This document shows, piece by piece, positions 27,678-35,273 of a DNA stretch of 35,347 nucleotides. The translations under genes and the position numbers were made by a program. Numbering within the stretch: position 1 is the stretch's first letter; each line of letters opens with the position of its first letter. Under the pieces are notes generated by a model that ran no database searches, was not told the DNA's origin, and was given only the letters and a program-made list of their open reading frames with translations. The stretch comes from Actinotalea subterranea (GTDB lineage: Bacteria > Actinomycetota > Actinomycetes > Actinomycetales > Cellulomonadaceae): positions 1 to 35,347 of the forward strand of contig NZ_VTTP01000016.1 in the NCBI RefSeq assembly GCF_008364845.1, in the 5' to 3' direction.

Positions 27678-28604
27678 GTGCACCAGACACGGGTGCTGAT
27701 CACCGGCGCGGCCGGAGTTGTCGGCAGCGCTCTCGTATCCGAGCTCTCCGATGCCGGATATGCGGTAGTGGCCACGAGTTCGAGCGACGGCGATCTGCGC
27801 GTCCTCGAGGAGGCCGAGCGCATCATCGGTGATGCGTCGCCGGAGATCGTCGTGCACCTCGCTGCTCGCGTGCACGGACTGATGGGCAACATCCACGCCC
27901 AGGGTCGTGCGTATCTCGACAACATCCGGATGAACACGAACGTCGTCGAGGCTGCCCGCAAGGTTGGCGTGAAGAAGTTCGTGGGCATGGGCTCGACCGC
28001 CGTGTACTCGGACGTTGCTCCGCTGCCCATGGCCGAGGAGTCGATCTGGTCTGGCCCGCCGCACGGCTCTGAGGCCGGGTATGCACACGCGAAGCGCGCG
28101 ATGATCGCCCAGCTGGAGGCTTACCACCACGAGTACGGCATGGATTTCGCCGTCGCGTTGTCGACCAACCTCTACGGACCGGGTGACCGGTTCGACGAGG
28201 CGAAGGGCCACGTGCTCCCGTCGCTCGTCTCGAAGTTCCACCGGGCCGTCACCACCGGTACGGATGTCACCGTCTGGGGCACAGGTACACCTACGCGGGA
28301 CTTCGTGTACTCCTCCGACGCGGCGCGCGCGCTCCGGATGATCATCGAGGGCTTCACAGGGGTGATCAACCTCGCTACCGGCACGTCCGTGACCATCCGC
28401 GAGGCGGCTGAGACCCTCCAGAAGGTCAGCGGGCTTCAGGGCGACATCCAGTGGGACGCCAGCAAGCCGGATGGCCAGCACACCCGGGCGTACGACGTCA
28501 CGAAGATCCGCGCCCTCGGCTGGGAGCCCGCTGTCGACCTGGCCGAGGGGCTCGAGCAGACGTACCGCTGGTACGAATCCCACTACCCGGCCGTTCGCCG
28601 GTAG
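27678..28604 (+). CDS. GDP-L-fucose synthase-like NAD(P)-dependent epimerase/reductase
   Basis: A 308-residue SDR protein of the Fcl/GMER family, whose members turn GDP-4-keto-6-deoxymannose into GDP-L-fucose by 3,5-epimerisation and 4-reduction. Motifs: VLITGAAGVVGSAL, LAARVHGLMGNI, GSTAVY, GPPHGSEAGYAHAKR, ALSTNLYGPGDRF, GHVLPSLVSKFHRA and VTVWGTGTPTRDFVY. The reductase residues are present (S106, Y135, K139), as is H178, the match to E. coli His179. The position of the catalytic Cys109 is alanine (A108). Epimerase activity may therefore be lost or altered, and the product could be a D-6-deoxyhexose or a heptose derivative instead of L-fucose. GTG 27678 has AAGGGG seven bases upstream; ATG 27657 is an alternative. 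Third codon positions are less GC-biased than in the genes to the left. Confidence 0.82.
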   Translation: MHQTRVLITGAAGVVGSALVSELSDAGYAVVATSSSDGDLRVLEEAERIIGDASPEIVVHLAARVHGLMGNIHAQGRAYLDNIRMNTNVVEAARKVGVKKFVGMGSTAVYSDVAPLPMAEESIWSGPPHGSEAGYAHAKRAMIAQLEAYHHEYGMDFAVALSTNLYGPGDRFDEAKGHVLPSLVSKFHRAVTTGTDVTVWGTGTPTRDFVYSSDAARALRMIIEGFTGVINLATGTSVTIREAAETLQKVSGLQGDIQWDASKPDGQHTRAYDVTKIRALGWEPAVDLAEGLEQTYRWYESHYPAVRR

Positions 28605-28614
28605 GTTCGCACGC

Positions 28615-28782
28615 GTGCTCACCTGCCTCTTCGACGCGCGCGCCGACAGCAGCTGGCGTGCCCGCAGCGCGTCGCTGGATCGCGCATGCTCGCTGATCGG
28701 CGCGGGTGCCGAGCCTGCCGACCTGTCCACCTCTGCGGCGATTGAGTGCCGCGCGTTCCTCAGCCGGAGAGGCGCCAGATGA
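28615..28782 (+). CDS. Possible 55-residue small protein or gene remnant
   Basis: A GTG-started frame fills the 174-base gap between the Fcl-like gene and the FkbM gene and ends at TGA 28780-28782, forming an ATGA overlap with the FkbM start, the same coupling seen throughout the locus. The peptide begins MLTCLFDARADSSWRA and is Arg/Ala/Ser-rich with two further cysteines. No ribosome binding site of note precedes the GTG. I recognise no family. It could be a short coupling ORF, a remnant of a lost gene or chance. Confidence 0.22.
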   Translation: MLTCLFDARADSSWRARSASLDRACSLIGAGAEPADLSTSAAIECRAFLSRRGAR

Positions 28783-29921
28783 CCGTCACGTCGTATGCCC
28801 AGAACTTCGAGGACGTGCTGCTGTGGCGTGCGTTGCGGCACGTCGTGCACGGTACGTACGTCGACGTCGGAGCCGGGCATCCCGTGCACAACAACGTGAC
28901 GAAGCTCTTCTACGACGCGGGATGGTCGGGCATCAACATCGAGCCCCTTCCGAACCTTGCCGAGGCGCTGCTCCTGGAGCGACCGCGTGACGTGTCGATC
29001 CAGGCGGCCGTCAGCTCGCAGGACGTGGAGGAAGCTGACCTGACGATCGTTGACGTCTGGGACGAGCTCTCGACGATGTCGACGCAACGGGCAGCGGAGC
29101 TGCGGGCCGAGGGCAGAGCCGTCACGACCGCTACCGTGCCGGTGGTGCGCCTCGACGAGGTGATCGCTGCCAACGGCCTCGCGGAGATCCACTTCCTCAA
29201 GGTCGACGTCGAGGGTGCCGAGCTCGACGTGCTGCACACCGTCGACCTCGCCAAGACGCGGCCTTGGGTCGTCGTGGTCGAGGTCGTCTCAGGTGGTGGT
29301 GACGCCAATCCGCGGGAGGCCATCCGCGCGGAGCTCACCGGCAATCGCTACAGGCACGCCTACTTCGACGGCCTGAATGACTTCTATGTCGCCGAAGAAC
29401 GGGCCTCGGACGTCCTACCGAGCTTCGGTACTCCCGTGAACGTCACGGACGACTTCGTGCTCGCGTCGGGTGGCGCCCACGTCGTGGACCTCATCGGCGA
29501 GAAGGTCGGCATGACGCCGCCGACGCAGACCAGCGAGGTGCTGCAGCGGGTCGAGGCAGTGGTCCGGGATCGCGTGGCGTTTGAGAGCGAGGGCCTTGCC
29601 GCGCGTGAGCGGCTTACCGTCCTCGAGGCGGAGCTCGAGCGGGCGCTGGGCGACGTGCGCGGTTGGCGCCTCAAGGCCGAGACCATGGAGCAGACGTCCT
29701 TCGAGCGCGAACGCATGGTGGCGTGGTACGCAGCCGAGGTGAGCAACCTCAGAGGACGCTCGGCGCGCCAGGCGCAGCTCATAGCCCGGCAGGAGGAGGA
29801 GCTGGACCGGCTCCGCGTCCGCATGTCCGAGGTGTTCGCCAGCACCTCGTGGCGTCTGACGATGCCTGTCCGCGCGGCCCGTCGCCCGCGAACCTATCTG
29901 CGGAAGTTCCTCGGACGATGA
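28779..29921 (+). CDS. FkbM-family methyltransferase with long coiled coil and SWR tail
   Basis: Predicted SAM-dependent methyltransferase. The 380-residue product is a paralog of the FkbM protein at 19382-20299: TSYAQNFEDVLLWRAL, YVDVGAGHPVHNNVTKLFYD, GINIEPLPN, FLKVDVEGAELDVLHTVD and HAYFDGLNDFYVAEE all have direct counterparts. Residues of about 240-350 form a long Glu/Arg-rich heptad-like region (LTVLEAELERAL, QLIARQEEELDRLRVRM), probably a coiled coil for assembly with a partner. The end is STSWRLTMPVRAARRP, the tail shared by all three FkbM proteins here. ATG 28779 has GAGAGG six bases upstream. The stop overlaps the next start as ATGA, which couples it to the fused glycosyltransferase. 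Confidence 0.84.
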   Translation: MTVTSYAQNFEDVLLWRALRHVVHGTYVDVGAGHPVHNNVTKLFYDAGWSGINIEPLPNLAEALLLERPRDVSIQAAVSSQDVEEADLTIVDVWDELSTMSTQRAAELRAEGRAVTTATVPVVRLDEVIAANGLAEIHFLKVDVEGAELDVLHTVDLAKTRPWVVVVEVVSGGGDANPREAIRAELTGNRYRHAYFDGLNDFYVAEERASDVLPSFGTPVNVTDDFVLASGGAHVVDLIGEKVGMTPPTQTSEVLQRVEAVVRDRVAFESEGLAARERLTVLEAELERALGDVRGWRLKAETMEQTSFERERMVAWYAAEVSNLRGRSARQAQLIARQEEELDRLRVRMSEVFASTSWRLTMPVRAARRPRTYLRKFLGR

Positions 29922-32098
29922 TCGGGTTGCCGCCGCGACCGTCCGGGACGGGAATCTGCGTCATGGGTCGACGCGCCTTCGGTACCGGTATCGGGCTGCT
30001 CACAGAGGGCCTCGTCGAGCTCCTCGCCCGCAAGTACGCCGTCGAGCTCTTCGACATCCACGTACCCGCCTCGCCGGGCGACTTCGCGACGCTGACGTCG
30101 GGCAGAGACGTCCCGCTCGCCACAGAGCTCGAGGGTTTCGCCGTCTACTTCTACGCGGACGTGCTGTGGAACGGCGTCAGCTACACCGAGTACGTCCCAC
30201 CACCGCGTTCCGGTTACAGGATCGCCTACCTCGCCTTCGACTCCGATCACCTGCCCCCCGAGTGGGTCGCCATCCTCAACCGGGACTTCGACGCGGTCTT
30301 CTTCACCTCGGACCACCTCATCGACGTCGCGAGGGACTCGGGCGTCTCGATCGAGATCGGCTCGCTCGCCCTCGCGCTGGACATCGAGCACCAGGTTGCC
30401 CAGTGGTACCGACCCGTGGCCGGGCGCCGGGTCCGGTTCGGGACGCTGTCCGCGTACCACCCGCGCAAGGGCCTCGAGGCGCTCGTCTCGGCGTTCCTTC
30501 GGGAGTTCGGCGACGACCCGGACGCCGAGCTGGTCATCCACTCCAACGTGGCCATGTCCGAGACCGCGGCTCGGGTGCGCTCGATCGTGGAGTCGTCCGG
30601 CGCCCACAACGTCGTGCTCTCCACCGAGAACCTCACTGAGGATGCCAAGAACCGGCTCCTCGAGAGCCTTGACGTCTACGTGAACGCCTCGGCAGGCGAG
30701 GGATACTCCGTCGGGCCGCGCGAAGCGCTGGCTCTCGGCAAGAGCCTCGTCATCACGGACCTCGGTGCGCACCGGGCACTCTTCGGCCCGCCCGGGGTGT
30801 TCAAGGTCGAGGGTCTCCACGATGCACCTGCGGTCTATCCCGAGATCGACAACCGGCAGTTCGGCTTCCAGCGGATCCCGGACCCGGAGTCGCTGCGGCG
30901 GGGGCTACGGGCAGCGTTCGAGTTCGTGAAGTCGGACGAGGCAACGCTGACGGCCGGGGAGCGGAAGCTGCTCGGCGCCAGCTTCGGTCTCCAGGCTCTC
31001 GAGCGGACGTACTGGGCGCTCGTGGATCCGGACGCTGTCGCACTCGGCGGCGCGCGGAGATCGAGTCCGCATGCGCAGCTGCCTGAGGGACACCGCGCTG
31101 CGATTCGCGCGACGGCCGGTCGGCACGGTGTGCGACTGGGGGCGACGCGCATCGTGGTGCCAGCTCACGACGGTGGCTTCTTCTCGGTGTTCAACACGTA
31201 TCTCAGTCACCTTGTGTGGAGCATGCACGACTCTCCCCAGGAGCTGGTGATCCCTGACTGGCGGTCTAGCCGGCTCCTCGAGAAGCTCAGCCCCGCCCGG
31301 CCGGTGAGCTTCTGCTACAGCCGACCCGAGCAGGGAAATCTGTGGAACCATCTGTTCGAGCCGCCGTACGACCTCACTGCCGAGGAGCTCGACGACGACG
31401 CCTTCCTGAAGGAAGGTGCGAGGCGTCCGGTCGCGGACCACAACGAGTTCCGCGAGCCTCTGCTCACCTACGTGCACGCCTACCAGCTCTATCGCCACCC
31501 GGACTTCAGCGAGATCCGCCGGCAGTACGCCGCTGTCCTGCGCGATCACGTCAGGCTCCTGCCGCACCTCCAGAGCGAGCTCGACGACTTCCTCGCCGAG
31601 CACCGCGACGGGCGGTTCCTCGTCGCGGCTCACATCAAACATCCGAGCCATGCCATCGAGCAGCCGGACGGCACGATCGCTGACCGGCACTCGTATGTGA
31701 GTCTCGTCAGGAGGGCCCTCGCTGACCGGGGAATTGCTGAGACCAGTGACGATTGGGCTGTCTTTCTGGCGACAGAACAGGAGAGAGTGGTCGCTCTATT
31801 TCGGGAAGAGTTTGGCGAACATGTCATACAGTTCCCCGACGTGGAACGGATTCCCGAGGACCGTGATGTTCGTTTCGATTCCCTGGATCGACAGGAGAAG
31901 CTCGCCGACGGGCACCAGTTGCAACACATAATCGCGGCGGACATGTCCCGCTGGTCGCCACGGCTGGCATGGGAGGTTATCCGAGACGCCAGGGTAATGG
32001 CCTCGTCGGACGTACTTCTGCACGCCGTGTCGAACGTCGCAACGGCAGTCTCGTTCATGGGACCCGGTGTGGACATGAGATTCGCGTCCGCCGACTAG
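29918..32098 (+). CDS. Fused glycosyltransferase: GT4 domain plus FUT8/NodZ-like domain
   Basis: A 726-residue protein with two GT-B-type modules. Residues 1 to about 380 are GT4: RAFGTGIGLLTEGLVELL, GYRIAYLAFDSDHLPPEW, FGTLSAYHPRKGLEALVSAF and SAGEGYSVGPREALALGKS (E261). Residues of about 400-726 follow the order of the GT23 alpha-1,6-fucosyltransferase fold: a start with GGFFSVFNTYLSHLVW and ELVIPDWRSS, the helix RLLPHLQSELDDFLAEH, then FLVAAHIKHPSHA at the place of the HxRxxD donor motif (H572), DDWAVFLATEQERVVALFREEFG, and SSDVLLHAVSNVATAVSFM near the end. The GDP-fucose-type pathway genes nearby agree. The usual Arg/Asp of the donor motif are replaced (HIKHPSH), so donor use is uncertain. 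GC content falls over the last 400 bases. ATGA overlap with the FkbM gene. Confidence 0.75.
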   Translation: MIGLPPRPSGTGICVMGRRAFGTGIGLLTEGLVELLARKYAVELFDIHVPASPGDFATLTSGRDVPLATELEGFAVYFYADVLWNGVSYTEYVPPPRSGYRIAYLAFDSDHLPPEWVAILNRDFDAVFFTSDHLIDVARDSGVSIEIGSLALALDIEHQVAQWYRPVAGRRVRFGTLSAYHPRKGLEALVSAFLREFGDDPDAELVIHSNVAMSETAARVRSIVESSGAHNVVLSTENLTEDAKNRLLESLDVYVNASAGEGYSVGPREALALGKSLVITDLGAHRALFGPPGVFKVEGLHDAPAVYPEIDNRQFGFQRIPDPESLRRGLRAAFEFVKSDEATLTAGERKLLGASFGLQALERTYWALVDPDAVALGGARRSSPHAQLPEGHRAAIRATAGRHGVRLGATRIVVPAHDGGFFSVFNTYLSHLVWSMHDSPQELVIPDWRSSRLLEKLSPARPVSFCYSRPEQGNLWNHLFEPPYDLTAEELDDDAFLKEGARRPVADHNEFREPLLTYVHAYQLYRHPDFSEIRRQYAAVLRDHVRLLPHLQSELDDFLAEHRDGRFLVAAHIKHPSHAIEQPDGTIADRHSYVSLVRRALADRGIAETSDDWAVFLATEQERVVALFREEFGEHVIQFPDVERIPEDRDVRFDSLDRQEKLADGHQLQHIIAADMSRWSPRLAWEVIRDARVMASSDVLLHAVSNVATAVSFMGPGVDMRFASAD

Positions 32099-32425
32099 CG
32101 TCGCGTAGACGTCGCGAGTGTTACGCCCGGCAGTCGCGGAAGGGCCGGTCTGGAGGTGTCCAGCAAGCCCGCGGAGGGGTCTGTTGCACCGGTGCGCGCT
32201 GCCGTGGCGAAGGGCGTTGTGCGCTGCCCTTCGACGACCGACTGGGTTGAGCATGGACCACTCAGATCTCACGGCCTCTCTCGGCGCCGCAGCGGATGAC
32301 GACACAGATTGCAGCGCAATCCCGGACCGTGCCCACGGGCGCGCAAGGCGGTATGTTGGAATCGAAGAAGGCGACGGCCCAGTGCGGACCCCAGGTGCCA
32401 TGGGGCGAGGGTGATACGGCCACGG
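32099..32425. other. Intergenic region with a hairpin and no supported gene
   Basis: 327 bases between the fused glycosyltransferase and the membrane protein. It holds a hairpin at 32208-32233 and a possible -10 box, TATGTT at 32352-32357. Open frames here lack ribosome binding sites and resemble no protein I recognise. Confidence 0.5.
32208..32233 (+). terminator. Possible hairpin terminator
   Basis: CGAAGGGC at 32208-32215 and GCCCTTCG at 32226-32233 form a perfect 8-bp stem with a 10-base loop, 110 bases after the stop of the fused glycosyltransferase. No T-tract follows. The distance from the stop makes the role uncertain. Confidence 0.35.
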
Positions 32426-33844
32426 ATGATCCTCTGGCACGCTTTGCTGGAGCATACAGGGGAGGTCACCATCAGCACGCAGACCGAAGTTCAGGAACCG
32501 CCTGCGCGGAGCCGCACGAGAACCCGTACCACGACTTCACGCACGCCTTGGCTCGTGTGGGCGGCTGTGACGACCGCCACGTTCCTCACTGGTATCGGCG
32601 TGTTCGTCTTTGACGCCGACGCGTATTGGTCCGTCGCGATGTCGCTGGCCAAGGGCGAGGCGCCGTTTCCGGGGTACTTCGATCTGCGAGGCGTTCTCAG
32701 CGGCATCGCCTACGTCCCCGCAGCACTTGTCGTACGAGCTGGCGGCGACATCCTCGCAGGATCTGCTGTCCTCGCACAGAATTCACTTCTAGTCGGGTGG
32801 TTCGCCGCATTCCTGCTTCCCGCACTCGCTCGGCCATGGCGTGAACTTGGGACTCCTGGGCGGTGGGGCGGCGCCTTTCTCGCTTGGACTGTTCTGCGCG
32901 GTTTCGCTCCATACCCGCTTATGGACATCTATGCCGTTACCGCGGCATTGCTGGCTCTGGTGCTCGTACAACGCCGGGGCATTGGTGCTCTCATCGGCGC
33001 TGGGCTGATGCTGGGGTACGCGGTCAACGTCCGGCCTGCCTACCTGCCTGTGATCGCTCTCCTGGCAGTTGTTACCGTTGTGGTCCGCAGTTGGTCTTCC
33101 TTTTGGGTGGCACTCGGAGGTGCCGTAGCACTCGCACCGCAGATCCTATACTCGTGGCTATCCCGAGAGGTGCTAAGTCTGTCGCCAGCTGCCACTGAGG
33201 GATTGGTCGCGCTCCAGGCTGGCTACGCGGCGTACACGGTGCGATACGACACCGCACCGTGGGACGGCGGCATCGACGCTCGCCAGTTCTTCTGCTCACC
33301 CGCAATGGCGGCAAACGTACATCCACTACCCACGACAACGACTGAACTCGCTGCTGCCTACCTCTCGAACTTCGAGCACGCGTTGCCTTTCGCGCTCCAG
33401 AAAGTCGCAGCGTCGCTTCACTGGCCGCTGTCGACCCCATACCTCCATCCCGCCCCCGGGCTGGATGCGCTATTTTCAGCCGCGGTCACGATTATTGCGG
33501 TGGTCGGCTGCGCGACGCTCGCACTGTCTCCCGTGCTCCGTCGGCGCCATACGTCACGTGGACTCTGGGTCGCGTGGGGCCTGGTGATCTCTACGGTTGT
33601 CGCGAGCATCGCCACCCTCGCAGGCTCAGCGACTGAGAGCCGGTTCGCGATTCCGCTCGTCCTCATAGGTGTGGTTGGGGTCTCGGTATTGGCAGATGCT
33701 GGCCTCGGTGCGGTCCGAGCGTACCCGCGCGCGTTCGCCGCGGCTGTTGTAGCCGCCTGCATGGTCGTGGCGCTGGGCTACGCCGGTCTAGCGCACCCTG
33801 CTCCGCGCGGCATGGTGACTCCTGAGGTCTGCGAGACCGCCTAA
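32426..33844 (+). CDS. Polytopic membrane protein, GT-C glycosyltransferase candidate
   Basis: A 472-residue protein with an Arg/Thr-rich N-terminus and about 10-11 hydrophobic segments. After helix 1 comes FVFDADAYWSVAMSLAKGEAPFPGYFDLRG, whose Asp pair (D63, D65), the A...L..G..P spacing and the later Asp resemble the first external loop of GT-C enzymes (PMT/ArnT-like) that use polyprenyl-phosphate sugars. The Dpm-like GT2 at 7033 could make such a donor. Start choice is difficult: ATG 32426 has no good ribosome binding site, while a full GGGGAGG ends five bases before an in-frame ATC at 32471. Third codon positions are much more mixed than in the left half of the window, which suggests horizontal origin. 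The insertion sequence begins about 100 bases after its TAA. Confidence 0.65.
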   Translation: MILWHALLEHTGEVTISTQTEVQEPPARSRTRTRTTTSRTPWLVWAAVTTATFLTGIGVFVFDADAYWSVAMSLAKGEAPFPGYFDLRGVLSGIAYVPAALVVRAGGDILAGSAVLAQNSLLVGWFAAFLLPALARPWRELGTPGRWGGAFLAWTVLRGFAPYPLMDIYAVTAALLALVLVQRRGIGALIGAGLMLGYAVNVRPAYLPVIALLAVVTVVVRSWSSFWVALGGAVALAPQILYSWLSREVLSLSPAATEGLVALQAGYAAYTVRYDTAPWDGGIDARQFFCSPAMAANVHPLPTTTTELAAAYLSNFEHALPFALQKVAASLHWPLSTPYLHPAPGLDALFSAAVTIIAVVGCATLALSPVLRRRHTSRGLWVAWGLVISTVVASIATLAGSATESRFAIPLVLIGVVGVSVLADAGLGAVRAYPRAFAAAVVAACMVVALGYAGLAHPAPRGMVTPEVCETA

Positions 33845-33911
33845 GCAATGGCGTCACCCACGGCTGAGCTGGTCGGTTGGGATCGCGAAGCCGGCTCATC
33901 GCGAATGAGGG

Positions 33912-33944
33912 TGAACCGCCCCGGCGTGTCCGGAGACTTCAGTC
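33912..33944 (+). repeat. 33-bp direct repeat, left copy
   Basis: Identical over 33 bases, in the same orientation, to 35271-35303; begins TGAACCGCCCCGGCGTGTCC. It lies five bases outside the left terminal repeat of the IS3-family element. It shares GCGTGTCC with the element's own ends, so it is probably the end of a related insertion sequence rather than a target duplication, which is 3-5 bp in this family. Confidence 0.85.
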
Positions 33945-33949
33945 GGGGC

Positions 33950-33973
33950 TTGACCCCTGTTCTTGGACACGCG
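33950..33973 (+). repeat. IS3-family terminal inverted repeat, distal (orfB) end
   Basis: The 24 bases pair with the complement of 35250-35273, with mismatches mainly among the outer bases. The inner CTTGGACACGC is identical at both ends. This marks one edge of the insertion sequence. Confidence 0.65.
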
Positions 33974-33980
33974 GGTGGTG

Positions 33981-34883
33981 TCATGCGGCGGTCGCCAGCG
34001 TAGTGGCGCCGTGGTGGGTGTTCTCGTAGGTGATGGGGCTGAGGTGGCCGCACCAGGAGTGGCGGCGTCTGGTGTTGTAGCGGGTGATCCAGGCGAACAC
34101 TGCGCGGCGGGCGGTGGCAGGGTCGGGCCAGCCGGTGGCGCCGGCGAGGGTCTCGCGCTTGAGGGTCGCGTTGAACGACTCGGCCAGTGCGTTGTCCGCC
34201 GAGGAGCCCACGGCGCCCATCGAGCGCCTCACGCCGAGCCGGTCGCACAAGGCGGCGTAGTCGGTGGAGGTGTAGACCGACCCGTGATCGCTGTGGAAGA
34301 TCGCCCCAGTCAGGGACCCGCGCTCTCGGGCGGCTGCGTGCAGGGCGTCGGTGACCAGCTCGGTGCGCATGTGGTCGGCGATCGACCAGCCGACCAGGCG
34401 CCGGGAGTAGCAGTCGATCACGGTCGCCAGGTAGAGGAACTGCTTGTCCCCGCAGGGCAGGTAGGTGATGTCCCCGACGTACTTGGTGTTCGGCTCCTCG
34501 GCGGTGAAGTCCCGGCCGAGCAGGTCCGCGACCTTCTCGTCGGCGGGTTCGGGGATCGTGGTGCGCACCCGCCGACGCAACCGGATCCCGGCGATCGAGT
34601 GCTCACGCATCACCCGGGCCACCCGCTTGTGGTTGACCCGCTGATCGGGCTCGGCGCCGTCGTTGAGCTCGGCGGTGATCCGCGGCGCCCCCAACGCCTT
34701 GTCACCGGAGTGCACCCGTGCGATCCGCTGCGCGAGGTCCTCGTCCGCCTCAGCCCTGGCCGCCCGGGCCGGCGCGGCTGCGACCCACGCGTAGAACGAC
34801 GAGCGGGCCACGCCCACGACCTGGCACAACCGCTTCACCTCGAAGGTGGACTGGTGGTCGGCGACGAACTGGAAGCGGCTCAC
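33981..34883 (-). CDS. IS3-family transposase OrfB (catalytic subunit)
   Basis: A 300-residue integrase-fold transposase. An HTH_21-like region comes first (VKRLCQVVGVARSSFYAW and PRITAELND), then the rve core. The catalytic triad is D138 (YVGDITYLP), D199 (FHSDHGSVYTS) and E235 (NALAESFNATLKRE), with 35 residues between the last two as expected for IS3. The frame opens at GTG 34883 in a GTGA overlap with the orfA stop and lies in the -1 frame relative to orfA. In this family an OrfAB fusion is usually made by -1 frameshifting; no A-rich slippery heptamer is visible near the overlap, so reinitiation at the GTG is an alternative. Confidence 0.92.
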   Translation of the reverse strand: MSRFQFVADHQSTFEVKRLCQVVGVARSSFYAWVAAAPARAARAEADEDLAQRIARVHSGDKALGAPRITAELNDGAEPDQRVNHKRVARVMREHSIAGIRLRRRVRTTIPEPADEKVADLLGRDFTAEEPNTKYVGDITYLPCGDKQFLYLATVIDCYSRRLVGWSIADHMRTELVTDALHAAARERGSLTGAIFHSDHGSVYTSTDYAALCDRLGVRRSMGAVGSSADNALAESFNATLKRETLAGATGWPDPATARRAVFAWITRYNTRRRHSWCGHLSPITYENTHHGATTLATAA

Positions 34884-35209
34884 CAGTTCGTCTCCCCGGC
34901 GAAATACTTCGCCGCCGCGCGCAAGATCTGCCGCTCGGTGTCGAGCTTGCGGGCCTCGGCCTCCAGCTCGCCCACCCGGGCCCGCAACCGCGCGACCTCC
35001 GCCTCGGGCGTCTCACCGGGCGGCGGGGCACTCGAGCGGGAACGCGACTGTCCCCGGATCGGCACACCCGCGGCCTTGATCCACCCCGACAGCGTCGTGT
35101 CCATGATCCCCAGATCAGCCGCGATCCCCGCGACCGTCGCCGTCGGCGTCACCCGATACAGCTCCACAGCATCGCGACGGAACTCCGCCGAGTACGTCTT
35201 CCTCGCCAT
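34880..35209 (-). CDS. IS3-family transposase OrfA (DNA-binding subunit)
   Basis: A 109-residue protein with the HTH_Tnp_1 pattern KTYSAEFRRDAVELY followed by VAGIAADLGIMDTTLSGWIK, which binds the terminal repeats. Its C-terminal half contains a leucine-zipper-like helix (VARLRARVGELEAEARKL) and ends in ERQILRAAAKYFAGE, typical for IS3 OrfA. ATG 35209 is chosen because homology starts there; upstream sequence belongs to the terminal repeat. It ends in a 4-base overlap with orfB. Confidence 0.9.
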   Translation of the reverse strand: MARKTYSAEFRRDAVELYRVTPTATVAGIAADLGIMDTTLSGWIKAAGVPIRGQSRSRSSAPPPGETPEAEVARLRARVGELEAEARKLDTERQILRAAAKYFAGETNW

Positions 35210-35249
35210 GACCAGATCGTCTCGCTTCCTCCAGGCCAAGCCCGGAATC

Positions 35250-35273
35250 AGCGTGTCCAAGATCAAGGGTTGA
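35250..35273 (-). repeat. IS3-family terminal inverted repeat, orfA end
   Basis: Partner of the repeat at 33950-33973. It lies about 40 bases upstream of orfA and overlaps the first bases of the right 33-bp direct repeat. Confidence 0.65.

Larger units (their letters stand above)
33950..35273 (-). mobile_element. IS3-family insertion sequence
   Basis: An element of about 1.32 kb with imperfect terminal inverted repeats and two overlapping frames, orfA and orfB, read on the minus strand. Size, gene order, the -1 relation of orfB to orfA and the DD(35)E transposase all fit the IS3 family. Both frames are intact, so it may be active. The exact outer bases are uncertain by two or three. No 3-5 bp target duplication is obvious, because both ends adjoin copies of a 33-bp direct repeat. 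Confidence 0.88.

Noticed and set aside
26694-29237. 847-codon minus-strand frame over the Fcl-like and FkbM genes
   Set aside because: Spans several clear genes and an intergenic region; its only credible part is the shadow of the neighbouring GT.
32118-32414. 98-codon plus-strand frame in the gap before the membrane protein
   Set aside because: No ribosome binding site, Arg/Ala-rich composition and no recognisable motif.
33963-35273. 436-codon plus-strand frame across the insertion sequence
   Set aside because: Antisense to orfA and orfB, which carry the complete DD(35)E motif.
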